Source of the DNA: Escallonia rubra
Taxonomy: Eukaryota; Streptophyta; Magnoliopsida; Escalloniales; Escalloniaceae
NCBI GenBank assembly: GCA_033065855.1
Contig: JAVXUO010003038.1
Location: 124,001 to 188,000, forward strand
Length of the DNA: 64,000 nt
Direction: 5' to 3'
A program made the position numbers and the translations under genes. Below, piece by piece: positions 11,938 to 23,900 of the stretch (its first letter is position 1; each line of letters opens with the position of its first letter). The notes under the pieces were generated by a model that was not told the DNA's origin, made no database searches, and saw nothing but the letters and a program-made list of their open reading frames with translations.

Positions 11938-14900
11938 TCAAATACATTCCATAATCTAAAATAACAAATAATAATGAAAAACTACCAAAACAAGGAATTC
12001 AAATACAAGTCATACTTAAACGTTAAATCCAACATAGTACATGGTACATAACATAAGAAATTAAGTCTTACAAAGTCATACGAATAGGAAACAAAGGAAA
12101 TAACTGAAATAAGTAATAAGTCGATCAAGTGCTCAATCTACATCGATCGTGTCATCTTCTTCATCGTCCTCTTCACCTCCACCTTCATCTCCATCATTAT
12201 TCTCCTCCCTGCATATTTCAGCTTCCACCTCTGGCTCATCAAGCGATAGATTTACAAACCAAAGCATCCCGACATCTTCAAACCCATCATGATTATCTCC
12301 CCCCACATCCCACATTTTGGTCTCCCCTTGGCCATACTGGAGTCCTCCTTGACAAAAGACGGAGAATGCTATGAACAAAAACCAAGTCTTCCGCACGTTG
12401 GGGTGTCATCTTGTTCCTTCTCACCGAGTGAATAAAAGAATACGTGCTCCAATTTCTTTCGGCACAAGATGATGAAGAAGGTTGTGCAAGAAGTTTCAAG
12501 GCTATGCCTTGGAGGATAGGTGCACTTGCATCGTAAAGAAGCCACCAAGTCTTGGGATCCATACCATAGCGATTAGAGATGGAATCATACTCTCTAAAAT
12601 CTCCATTAGGCCCAAAAATTCAGCATACTCTAGATTGACCTTGTTGCGGTCCTCCAAGTTTGGAAAGTACCTCCGAAGACATTTCATTCTCTCCTTGTTG
12701 ATCTCATTGTCCTTGTGTGGAGGAACTCGAGAAGGATCCTCATCAAGCCACTCACGGGTATAGTACCTTATGAAAGAAAGTAATGAACATTGAACACATA
12801 TAGATATATAACTATAAGTAAGGGGCTACATTAGTAGAAGACTAGAAGCCAAAAAAATCAACTCAAATGTTAACGTAGGATGATATTACCTTGGGTTTAG
12901 AGAATGTGCCAAGCAGTGAAGTGGAGTATTATTCTTGTTCCAACGATCTACAAGAATATTTTGCACCACATCAAATAAGGTGGACTCCTCGTCGGGTCTT
13001 TTCACTTCATGCTCATATATGGCCTTCTTAACTTTTTCAATCATCGAATCCCACATGTCATAGACTAGGTGAAGACAAGGCCTATCGGTATCACAAATCC
13101 TGAGCATGTCATACATAGGAGTAGTGAAAGCAAGTATGTAATCAATGGAATCCCACCATTCATCATCCAACACCTTCTCCTTAACAAACCTAGCCTTTGC
13201 TACATCATCATCCCGATAAAGATTCCAATGATCACTTATTACCATGGCTTGAAGACCACCCTTAATGAGCTTAATCTTCCTAAGCATCACAATAGCAGAA
13301 GCAAATCGAGTTTCGGCCACAGAAAGCGACTTCAAATTCACAAACTCATTAAACATTTCCAATCTCATTGCGTGATTCATGATGAAATTCTTAACTAGCC
13401 AAACATCCCCAATGACGTCAGTAATCCAAACACATTCCATATAAGTAATATCATTATTGTCCGCATTCTTGGCTGCACATATGTTCCTCAATGCTAAGTT
13501 AAGAGTATGAACGACACATGGTGTCCAAACAATGCTTGGAAATTGTTGCTCAAGAAGTTGCCCAGCAGCCTTACAAACAGGAGCATTGTCCGTGACAACT
13601 TGGACCACCTTCTCGTGCCCAACCTCCACAATCACGTCCTTCAACAACCCGGCAATAAAATGTTTGTCCTTATAATCACCCGAACAATCTATTGCTCTAA
13701 AAAACATAGGAGCACCATCAGAGACAGCCATGATATTAATGAGTGGCCTCCTTTGCGAGTCACTCTACCCATCACTAACAATACTTATACCCTTCTCAGC
13801 CCACATGGCTTGAATCGGTGCTAACAACCTATCAACATTCCTTTTTTCCTTTTGCAAAAGAGTGGTCCTCAACTTATTATAACCCGGTGGAACATAACCT
13901 CCAAGCTTATGATTAGCGGCAAAAGTATATGAGTTTTGATAGTGTGGGTTCTTCGCTAAGTTGAATGGCACACCCCCCGTATAGAACATCCTAGCAATTT
14001 CATGATCTAATTGCTCACGCTCCTCATTGTTAAAAGCCTCTTCAAGTTTATTTGTCCCCTTTCTTTTTTTTATATTCTCTTCCATGTATATTGAACATGC
14101 ACCAACATTAGAACCGGATCCACTACTAGGGGGTAAAGGTACCTGAAAATTAGAAGCATTTTTTACTCTCTCTGCGGCTTCTTCCTCCAGTCTTTTGAAC
14201 TCCAATATGTCCTTCTTTGTCACTTTCGAGCAAGGTTTGATCCCAGCACCGCTTATAGCTAGCAAATGTGCCCTCACCCTTGTATACGACCCTTTCTTCT
14301 GCACTTTGCAAAAAGTGCACTCCCAAGGCAAGTTTCCTCCCCCTTGTACAGACTTTCCTGTCCTTATTACGAATTTCCACAACGGTTTTAAAGGGTCGTT
14401 CATAGTTGCTGTCGATCCACTTATAGCACTACTAGATTCATCCATTTCTGAAATTAAGTAATAAACTAATAATAAATATACACTAACACATTGCATTCTG
14501 AAATTAAGTTGACAAAATAACTAAGTAAAAAAAAAAGAGAGAGAACTCTTCTGCACTTGACAGAGAGAAAGAATAACAAAACTCTTGCAAAACACCGTCT
14601 GAGTCTTGAGTCAACGACGGAGGGAGAAATAAAAAAAGAGAGAGAGGCAGTCACAGACGACTTCGAGCAGAAGGTACCTGTGAGTCGGCGACGGCGGCGA
14701 GGACCTCCGGCGACGATGCAGTGAGCTCCGACGAGTCGCAGCAGTTGCTTCAGTCTTCGCGACGGCGACTGGAATCGTCGGCGTCGGCTTCGGAATGTTC
14801 ACGAACAGCTCCGGCGACAGCTACAAGTCGATAATGGCTTCCGTGAGGTGGTTCCAAGCTGACGGCCGTAAGGTGAGATTCGCAGATGGTGTTTTTTTTT

Positions 14901-17900
14901 CAGATTAGGGATTTAGGGCACAATCTGTTTCTGTTAAAAAACCCCACATATTACATTTAATACCGATTGACCCCCGAAATTAGTTCCAAAAATTCCAAAG
15001 TAGCCCCAAACGGTCGGACACTGCACATTACCGTGTCCGACACTCCTCGATGAAGTGTCCGACACGGTGGCGGAAAATAAAAATAAAAATAAAAAATTTG
15101 GACACCGATTGGCGGTGTCCGACACGTGTCGGGCGGTGTCCGGAGGGTGTCGGGGTGTCCGTCCGTTTAGGACGCCAAACCCCCCCCTAGGAGGGGTGTC
15201 CGTGCTTCAGAGATGAATTCTATATTCATGATGTAGTTCAAGTTATCAACTCATCATCTTGTAGATGCTAAAGAAAATAACATAACAGAATGTGATTATC
15301 TAATTCTCTTGATTAATTCCTTTAAACAATCGTACTGATTACACTCTGCTATCATTCACATTGAAGTAGCTTGAAATCTTCTAAGCTATCACCAACATCA
15401 TGATTATCTTAGTTTTATATTGAGATAACAACTCAAACTTATTCATACCTGATTACCAAAATAGTTCTAGTTCAGACTAATCCCCCGTGCCTTCATATCT
15501 GAGCACAACCCTCTATATTGGTCTTGACTCTTCATCAACATGATTTTTTAAGATTCCAACTTTCGGGGCCTGGACTATTGACTCGAGAATCACTTGAATT
15601 AGCCTTGAAATGTAAAAGTTAACATTGTTTCAAAATAGACTGGATACGGGTACTCTAGACTCTAGACGTGTAAGAAAATTGGGGTTTGCCTTTGAATATC
15701 AGAAAGTAAACTGTTAGGATAACTTTATTTGATGTAAAATTTTAAGATATATTTCCTAGTCTGTAGAGCACCATATGTGAGGGCTGAAAGAAGCATTGAC
15801 ATTCCTATTCTTTTTATCTCTTTTCCACTTCTTCCTCCGTTTTCTCTAATTTAGTGGATTCTGGCGTCTCTCTGCCTAATGTAGAAGAATTTGGAAGAAG
15901 TGGGAATGTGAGAAGAAGTGGGATATGGCCACTGGCAAACAAGTACAAAGCCTTAATCCTCTTTTGCTGGTGAATCTCAAATTTCCAGCTTTTTAAAGCT
16001 GATTAGATGGGATTTACAGCAGTGAAATAGGCCTATCAAGAAAACCTAATCCGGGTAAGAGACGAAAATAGGCTTAATACATAGTACATCAAAACAACTC
16101 AAGTCTAATGGTAATTAGCTAGTAATCCTAAAATTCACATCAAAGAAATTTCTAAATAAAATTGCACTTTGCTAAAGTTTAAGAAATGCAGAACCCTAGT
16201 TTGTGTGTACTCTGGTCTCGCCTTATACGCATTCCAATCGAATTATGAAATTGGAAAGATAGAATGCACTAGGAATTTTTACCTGGTCCTTCCAGATTGA
16301 CTCGAGGTATGACGACAGTCCTCTAAATGAGACAAAGCAACCTTGAAACTCACCCCTGTTCTTCAACATTTACAGCTAATCTAAGGCCTAGCAAGATCCC
16401 TGCAAGCACAACAAAGTTCAATTCAGTCATTATCTTTACTTTAAACGGCTAACAGTTTATGATTTTGCTTCAAAACACTAAAACTTCATATGTTGGGTCG
16501 AAGCTGTAATGCGTAATCCCAAAAGGCATCCTCTGCTTTCTCTTTCTTTTTCGCTGGAAGGAGTTTTTCAATGAAAAATTCTGATTGAAAGGGGTGTTTG
16601 TTGCTTGGTTTCTGGAGCTCTATCCTCAAATAGGCAGTAACGCACGTAGTCCTGGCCTCGACTTGGCACATAGATGCCACTTTCAATGCACCAATACTCC
16701 ATCAGAAAGTTCTTGGCTTCCTGGTAGGCACATTAATACAGTACCTTAGCTATTCCTATTATCTTTGTTCCCTTTTACAAAAAAATTACAACTATTTCGA
16801 TTGTAAACCATTCCACATAATGTTTAACATTCCAGAAACCTTGAAAGAAATACTTATCCATCATGTCTCTATCTCATGAAAATGATCTCCAAAAGCTGAC
16901 GATCCCCATAACTAATTACTGTCATACACGTTTTCTTATCATGTTTCATTCTCATGTTACATAATCCCCTTTGCAAATGTACTTAGCATATCCATGCTGT
17001 AGGGAAGACGGGGCCTCACACTGTTTCTCTATTTCTTGTTTGTTTTTTTCGCACTTCTTCCTTTTACATGTAAGAGTGCATCACAATTAAAAAAAGGAAG
17101 AGGAAGAAAAGATGAAGAGCCGGTTGACATTAATTTCAATTCGTTAGTGTGTTAAGATTCCCCTTTATTAAGCTGTTATTTATCTTTCTTTCAAGCATTT
17201 TAACTTTTCTTTCGTAAAGGTATACGACATGGGGTGGAAGACTGCCACATAGGCCTGTTGAAGACCTTGCGTTTGCAGTTGCTCGCTTTTTTCAACGTGG
17301 TGGAAGCTTTCAGAATTACTATATGGTACAAAAGTAACTACAAATCTTACTAATTGAGTGCTAATTTATTATGTGCACCAAGTTTTATGCGGCTTATGAA
17401 GCAGACATCTGCGACGTTTGTTGCGTACCTTCATAGTTGTGGTGTTTGTAGTTATCCAAATTGCTCAGTACTTTGTTATAGCTCAAACCTTTCCATCTAG
17501 TACAATACCTTGCAAATGTTTTTTAGTTGTTTTGTCAAAGATAGTCTAATGGTAGCCAGAGTACCAGTGGGCTTATATACTTTCAAAACCTTCAATATCT
17601 GTTGTTAAAGAAAGAAAGTATCTAATTTGATTGTTGTCATCATAAGTTGATGGAAACCAATTCTGACATACACACGTGCTGCAATTGACCAGCCAATGCA
17701 TGGCCTGATTTGTGGTTGCAGTACTTTGGCGGGACAAACTTTGGCCGGACGTCTGGGGGCCCAAATTTAATTACTAGTTACGATTATGATGCTCCACTTG
17801 ATGAATATGGTAGGTTAAGCAGTATTGAAATACTATAACCTATTTCCAGTTTGGAACATTCTGAGTAATAGCAATAAAATGCGTCAAGTATTTAATATCG

Positions 17901-20900
17901 CTTATGCTCTTAACCTGGTCAAAGTTTCTGTGAACCGCTGTTTCACAATTGTCATCATATTTCTTTGCCTTCAGGACTAATTAGGCAGCCCAAATGGGGG
18001 CACCTGAAGGACTTGCATGATGCTATAAAGCTTTGTGAACCCGCACTAGTTGCTGTTGATTCAGCTCAGTATCTTAAATTGGGACCAATGCAGGAGGTTT
18101 GTGCAACCCTGGACTTTTGTACCATTGTGGATGATGTTATTGTGTATGTGTTTAAGTTATTATACCGTACCATTATGTTGGGCTTGTTGTGTTGAGGGAA
18201 GTGTTAACTGCTTCAGTGCAAGTTGTCTCTTTTCCGTATGAGGCCTTTAATGATCGCACTAAAAGTATTATGCTCGTTGGGTTCCAACATGACCTACTGC
18301 TGGAAAGTTCTTGGTAGACAAGGTCTCATACCTACCAATGTCCAAGAAACAAGTTTCCTATACCGTGGGAGTGGGAGCTGTTTAATATGTCTGATTTGTC
18401 ATATCTTCTTCAGTCCCCGTCCCCTTCTTTTTCACTTGCATCTAGTTTTCTTAATTGGTTGATTAGATTTGGTTTACTTCTAACCATCAAGTTGTTGGAT
18501 TGCTGTGGATGATGTCAAGTATAATGTTGGACTGAAGAAGCTTGATATGGGGCTGATAATAAATTTACCTTGGTGAAATACGTTATATTTAGATTGATAT
18601 TTCCAGTTGCTTTCTTTCGTTCTTTCTTCTTTTGTTTGAAGAATCTTAACTATCTGCCGCCATCTGATTTCATATTTGGATTTTGACTCCGCCCATCCAA
18701 ATAATTTCAGGCCCACATGTATAGTGGGAATGCTCACAATGAAGGTCAAAGCTTAACTTTGACTGGAAATGCAAGCAGTTGCTCGGCGTTTCTTGCAAAT
18801 ATTGATGAACATGAACCAGCTACAGTGCAATTCCTTGGTCATAACTATACGTTGCCACCATGGTCAGTGAGCATACTACCAGACTGCAGGAACACGGCTT
18901 TTAACACTGCCAAGGTTTGATTGTGCTCTTATGTGTAGGAATTCTGCACGTGCTAATAAGGATAAGGTACCACATGGTTGTCAATGAGTAGCATATGCAT
19001 ACCTATATGTTCCTTGTACCTACATATGTCTTTATCCACTCCCGAACCTGCTATAGAGTTACTATATATGTTTTTGGTTAACGTTTGTCAAATAGAGTTA
19101 TGTATACCATTACTTTTTGTTCTCTTATTAACTGGGCGGCAATGATCTTTGTTAAAAAGTCATTACAGATGTATGGTTAATCATGGTATGAATAGCACAT
19201 AAAACAGCACCCCCTTTACTTATTGCCTTACAACTCACCGTAACTCTCTGGATGGTAATCAGAAACTCTTTAGCTGATAGAAAATGTAATGAGAATTTGG
19301 ATAACTTTTCCAAATGACAACGAATTAGAAGCAATAGTGATTCTAGGAAAAGAGTTTAGTTCTTGAAACTGGATATGATATTTATGCAATTGAGGATGCC
19401 ATAGATATGCGCATACTTATATTATGTAGGCTGAAGTCTTAGAAAATCAAAACGAGTATCCGACTTTACTGTCTAGCATCAAGAAACTCGTTAATTTCTT
19501 ATAAACTTTGATAAAGTACCTTCAAACAAAGTGTTCTAGATCTGAGCAGTAGAGAAGAGCACAGGAAAGAGTGGCTTTCTGCTGGCCTCTCGCCCGTATA
19601 GCACTGGCAGAGGGATCAGAAGGTGAAAACCCTAGCCTCCAGTGCTTGAGAACCCTAGCTGGGGCGGAGCTGAAGCTCATTCTTACTGCTGTTCTTTTCT
19701 GTTTTCTTCCAAAAAGTTTCCTACAGAAGGAAGACTTGTCTTCTTCTATACCAACTCCAAAGCTTCTCAGAGAAGCCAACATTAATATTCCAAGAGAAGA
19801 CAGAACTTTGCACACAAACCCCTGCCACCAATATCAGACTTCTCTAAGTCCCCAAGCACCCAAGTATTTTTTCAAAATGACCCCAAAACTTCAGAGCTGA
19901 CTTAGATTAGAGACGAAACTGAAAAGACACTACTACCCCCGAGAATACGTACTACAAAAATACTTGAAAACAAGAACTTCTTAGAAGCTAGACATATTTA
20001 CATGATTTTGTATCATTCTCCCCCTAATAGAAAGAACTTGCGTCTGCGCGAGTTGCCATTTTTGCGACTTGGCATTTTTGCGACTTGGCACATCTCAGGG
20101 TCAATTTCCATAAACTCCTCGCTTAACTATGTTACATGGACTCCGTACGAGTGTCCGAGTCGGATACTTGTCCAAGTGTCGGATTTGTCTATTTCTCAAA
20201 ACCCAAGACACTTGGACACGGCAAAATATTCCTATCTATTCTTGTATTTTACTTATTCCTTAGTCTACATGGTGTTTTAGGTTATGCATATCGTTTTAGT
20301 TTAAACTGAGATCATCTCAAAGCAATAATGAACTAAAAGAAACACTAGAATATAGTGTTCTTAGTGGCATATCCTACGGGATGTATTAGACACATATCCC
20401 ATACCCATGTCCAAGCGTCGAGTGTCTGACACGGGTACTTCACGCATTTTGAAGAGTCCATGTAACATAGTGGCTTAACCATGAGTTCTCATGGTGAGGC
20501 TGTCCCACCCACTTCACAAGAAATCTTAAATATGCCCTGCTTTTGTCTTAGTTTCTCGGATGTGGATCAGTCCTTCAACCTTGTCCTTCTTTTGTTTTGT
20601 GGAAACCTACCTCACGATGAAGGGTGTATATATCTGCCACTTCGAAGACGGGAGATATGACTAGACCATGAGGGAGTTCTACTTCATAGGCATTATCACC
20701 AAATTTGCGCAATATTTTGCATGGGATATCTGTAACGCCCGGAACTTTTATTGTCGATAAATTTTATTTTTTATCTTAATATAATCAAATTTGGGAACTT
20801 TTCGTTACATTAAAATTTATGGGTAAACTGGGAAAAGAAAAACTATTAAAAAATTCAAGGGTTTTTAAACAAATTCCTTTCAGGGGTAGTATAAATACCC

Positions 20901-23900
20901 TAGTATAGTCTAGCTGTCAAAGAAATTCGGTCAGCCTCTTTTCTTTTACGTTAAAGGCAGAGAGTGAAAGAGAGAGAAAGAGGAAGCTTCTATGGCAAAT
21001 CGTTTCCAGGTATAATCTCTAATTTTCTCTCTAAATTTAGCCATCTAATGGTGTGTATCAGGTGATAAAGTGTGTGTTTTGCGAGGGGGTTGATGGGTGG
21101 AAGGGGATGCTGCCGTGTGGTGGCAGCCGTGAGTTGTGGGTGCTATGTAGTTGGGTAATGGAGGCTGCCGTAGGGCAGCGTGGTGTGTTTGTGTGTGCTA
21201 CGTGAGAGAGAGGAAAGGGCTGCCATGAGGCAACCCTGTAGGGGGGCTGTTGCCATGGGTGTGTGCTGTGTGGTGGTGCGATTGGGGCTGCCGAAGTGAG
21301 GGAAAAAGGGGAAGGGAAGGGCTGCCATGGGGCAGCCATGTATGGTGTTGTGTGGTTTGTGTTGTGGGTGCAAGTGAGGGAGAAGAGGGAAGAGGGAGAG
21401 GCTGCCGTGTGATGGTGGGGTGTATTTTGTGCTTGTTTGTGCATGAGAGTGAGGGAGAAGGGGGAAGGGAGGGGCTGCCATGGGGAAGCCGTGGTGTAAT
21501 GTGGGTGTTGAGGTGCTTGTGCGTGAAGAGGGAGTTACTTTTATTATTTTGAGAATTGGTTGGAGCATAGACCTCCATAGAGTTTTTTTTTTAATTATCC
21601 TTGTTAGTCAAGTAATGTGGATGTATTAGAGACGTACTTGACGTATTCCATAAGTATGATTTGGTATTCTTGTAAATGGTTTAGACTTATATTTCAGTTA
21701 TAAGTCTTGTGTACAGGTGGTAGTAGGCCTGGCAGAGCCCTAGTGGAGGTTTAGTGGGCCTGCGGCCGGTCACGGACCTAGCTCATGGGCTCACCCGTGG
21801 GTTCGGGTCCTGACAATATCCTTTTTGCTTTTTAATTTGTGACAAGAACTAGTTGGAAGCCCTTTTTTCGGAGGAAAACCATGACCCAATCCCAACCTTG
21901 AACTCTTTGATTATCTAGCGGTGATCAACAACTTCTTTGTAGCGTTTATTCATTTGAGCAAATTCTCTCGAACTTCTTCTTGAACCTCCATCAGATTTTG
22001 AGCTTAGGCTATAGCATCATCAGTAGCTCATGCCTGATTTGACACATCCATAAGGTCAACAACCTGGTTTGGCTTTCGCCCGTAGAAGATTGAAAAGGGC
22101 TCTTTCCGGTAGACTTATTCACGGTGCTATTATAAGCAAATTCAGCTTGAGGCAAGATTAAATTTCGTTGCTCAATGTTGTCCATGGCTAGGCATCTCAG
22201 CAAATTTCCCAAACTCCGGTTTATTACTTCTGTCTGCCCCTCTGTTTGAGGGTAATATACGCTGCTATATTGCAATCCAGTGGCCAATATTCTCCACAAG
22301 GTCCTCTAAGAATGGCTAAGAAACTTGGTGTCTCGATTGGACGTGATGGTTTTGGGCAAACCGTGTAGTTTAACCACTTCTTGGAAGAAAAGAGTCACCA
22401 CATGGGTTGCATCTAAAGTTTTCTTACATGCAATGAAATGAGCTGTTTTTTTAAACTCGTTCAAAAACGACGAGAATTGAATCACTCCTCTTGCTTTCTG
22501 TGATACCCCAAATACAAGTCCATAGTAACTTCAACCCACTGAACCATAGGAATTGGCAGTTTTTTGGCAGCCACTTCGATTTGCTACAGAATCTTCATTG
22601 CCCATTGGTTTTTAGTGATTTAAATCTTGCTCAAAACCTTAGCAAGCCTACTTTAACTTTGCAGTTTTGTGTTTTCTGATCTTCATATCTCTAATTCAAA
22701 CCGGTCACTGTAGGAAAGCAGTCTGTGCAGAGATATGCTGTTTTTGGCATCGCAGATCAGTCCATTTCGATTTGCTCTATATTAATCGTTTCAATCCGTT
22801 TTATATGAGCATGGACATTATGTTATCCTTAGGGAGTCCTTTATTACTTTATAGTTTTGTGTTTTATGAGAATACTTTTATTCCTTGGTCGAAATTGTCT
22901 TTAAATAACGTTGGTCAGTGCTGAAATTTGTTGCTTTTGGATTGCATATTACCTCACTTCGAATTCCTAAAGAATATTCGTTCTCAACCGTTTTTTTTGT
23001 GGCCTTAACAATATGAAAACCTTGATAAGTCTTCTTTGACTTTCATGCTTCGAGTTTTGTCGAAATTCATTTATCTTGTGGTTGTAACTGCCTTTGAATG
23101 AAATGGGTCGATTCGAAACTATTTGAGCAAAGATTGATGCAAGTTTTGTTCTCTTTCACTTCTTATCCTGCCTTTGCGAGCTTAACCTTTCGTAGAGGCT
23201 CTGATCTTTACTTTTACCCTAATGATTTGTATATCTATTCAGTTTGATTCTTGAACTTTAGCTTTGAGTTAGACTAGAGTAATATTGACTATGTATGAAC
23301 AACTCTTAAGTTTGAGAGGTTCCTTCAAATGCGTTTGTTTATATGCTGGCAATCAGTGGACGCATAGCATGCTATCAATTTGCGTAATTTTGATGTTTGT
23401 ATGTTTGGTTCGATGTTTGGGTCTCTATGATCAACACAGTCACCGTACCTTTTTTTAGCATTCCATGCATTTTACATATACGTATAGGGTGGCCTTTGTT
23501 TCGATATCTAGTAAAAGTGTATCTTTTGCCCATTTGAAATAGTCGGTATTGTTATCCAATTCGCTCAACTTACCACTGACATTCTAGTACCTTTCTGGGC
23601 TATTCGAGCTTGCATTATTCTTTTACATTGTCCCTTTCCACAGGTTAAAGAAGCAATTAAGGGCTCTGGCAAGCTTTGGAACATTGAGTCTAATTAAAGT
23701 ATTTAGTTTTATTTGAGAACTTTACGTTGACGTAGATAAATTGATTTGAGATGGAATTCTATAAGTTGCTTTATCCGCTGTGTTTGATACTTTGTTTTGT
23801 AAGGAATTGTTAAGAGAATTAGATTGCGGCCTTTTGGAATATATTTGTTGTCGATGGATTTAGATGCTCTGTTTACATGTGGTGTAATAGAGATATAGCA

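Larger units (their letters stand above)
11776..15212 (-). mobile_element. hAT DNA transposon (3.44 kb) in intron 7
   Basis: It is flanked by a perfect 8-bp target duplication, ATGAATTC at 11768-11775 and 15213-15220, the hallmark length for hAT. Terminal inverted repeats are CTAGGTAGCACGGACAC (left) and CTCTGAAGCACGGACAC (right, inverted), and 13 of 17 positions agree. Subterminal regions are packed with GGTGTCGGACAC-like repeats. Inside is a decayed transposase on the - strand (12150-14445) preceded by a G/C-rich leader (14600-14880). The duplication is unchanged, so the insertion is either young or fortunate. Confidence 0.9.

Noticed and set aside
12886..13731. Long - strand ORF of 281 codons as an independent host gene
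   Set aside because: It is the middle part of the hAT transposase pseudogene, in frame with the ORF ending at 13765 apart from one TAG, and lies within hAT termini with a target duplication.
21058..21578. Overlapping - strand ORFs of 126-141 codons (His/Pro/Ser rich)
   Set aside because: Three overlapping frames are open because of the G/T-rich repeat core of a solo LTR. The composition is low-complexity with no domain.
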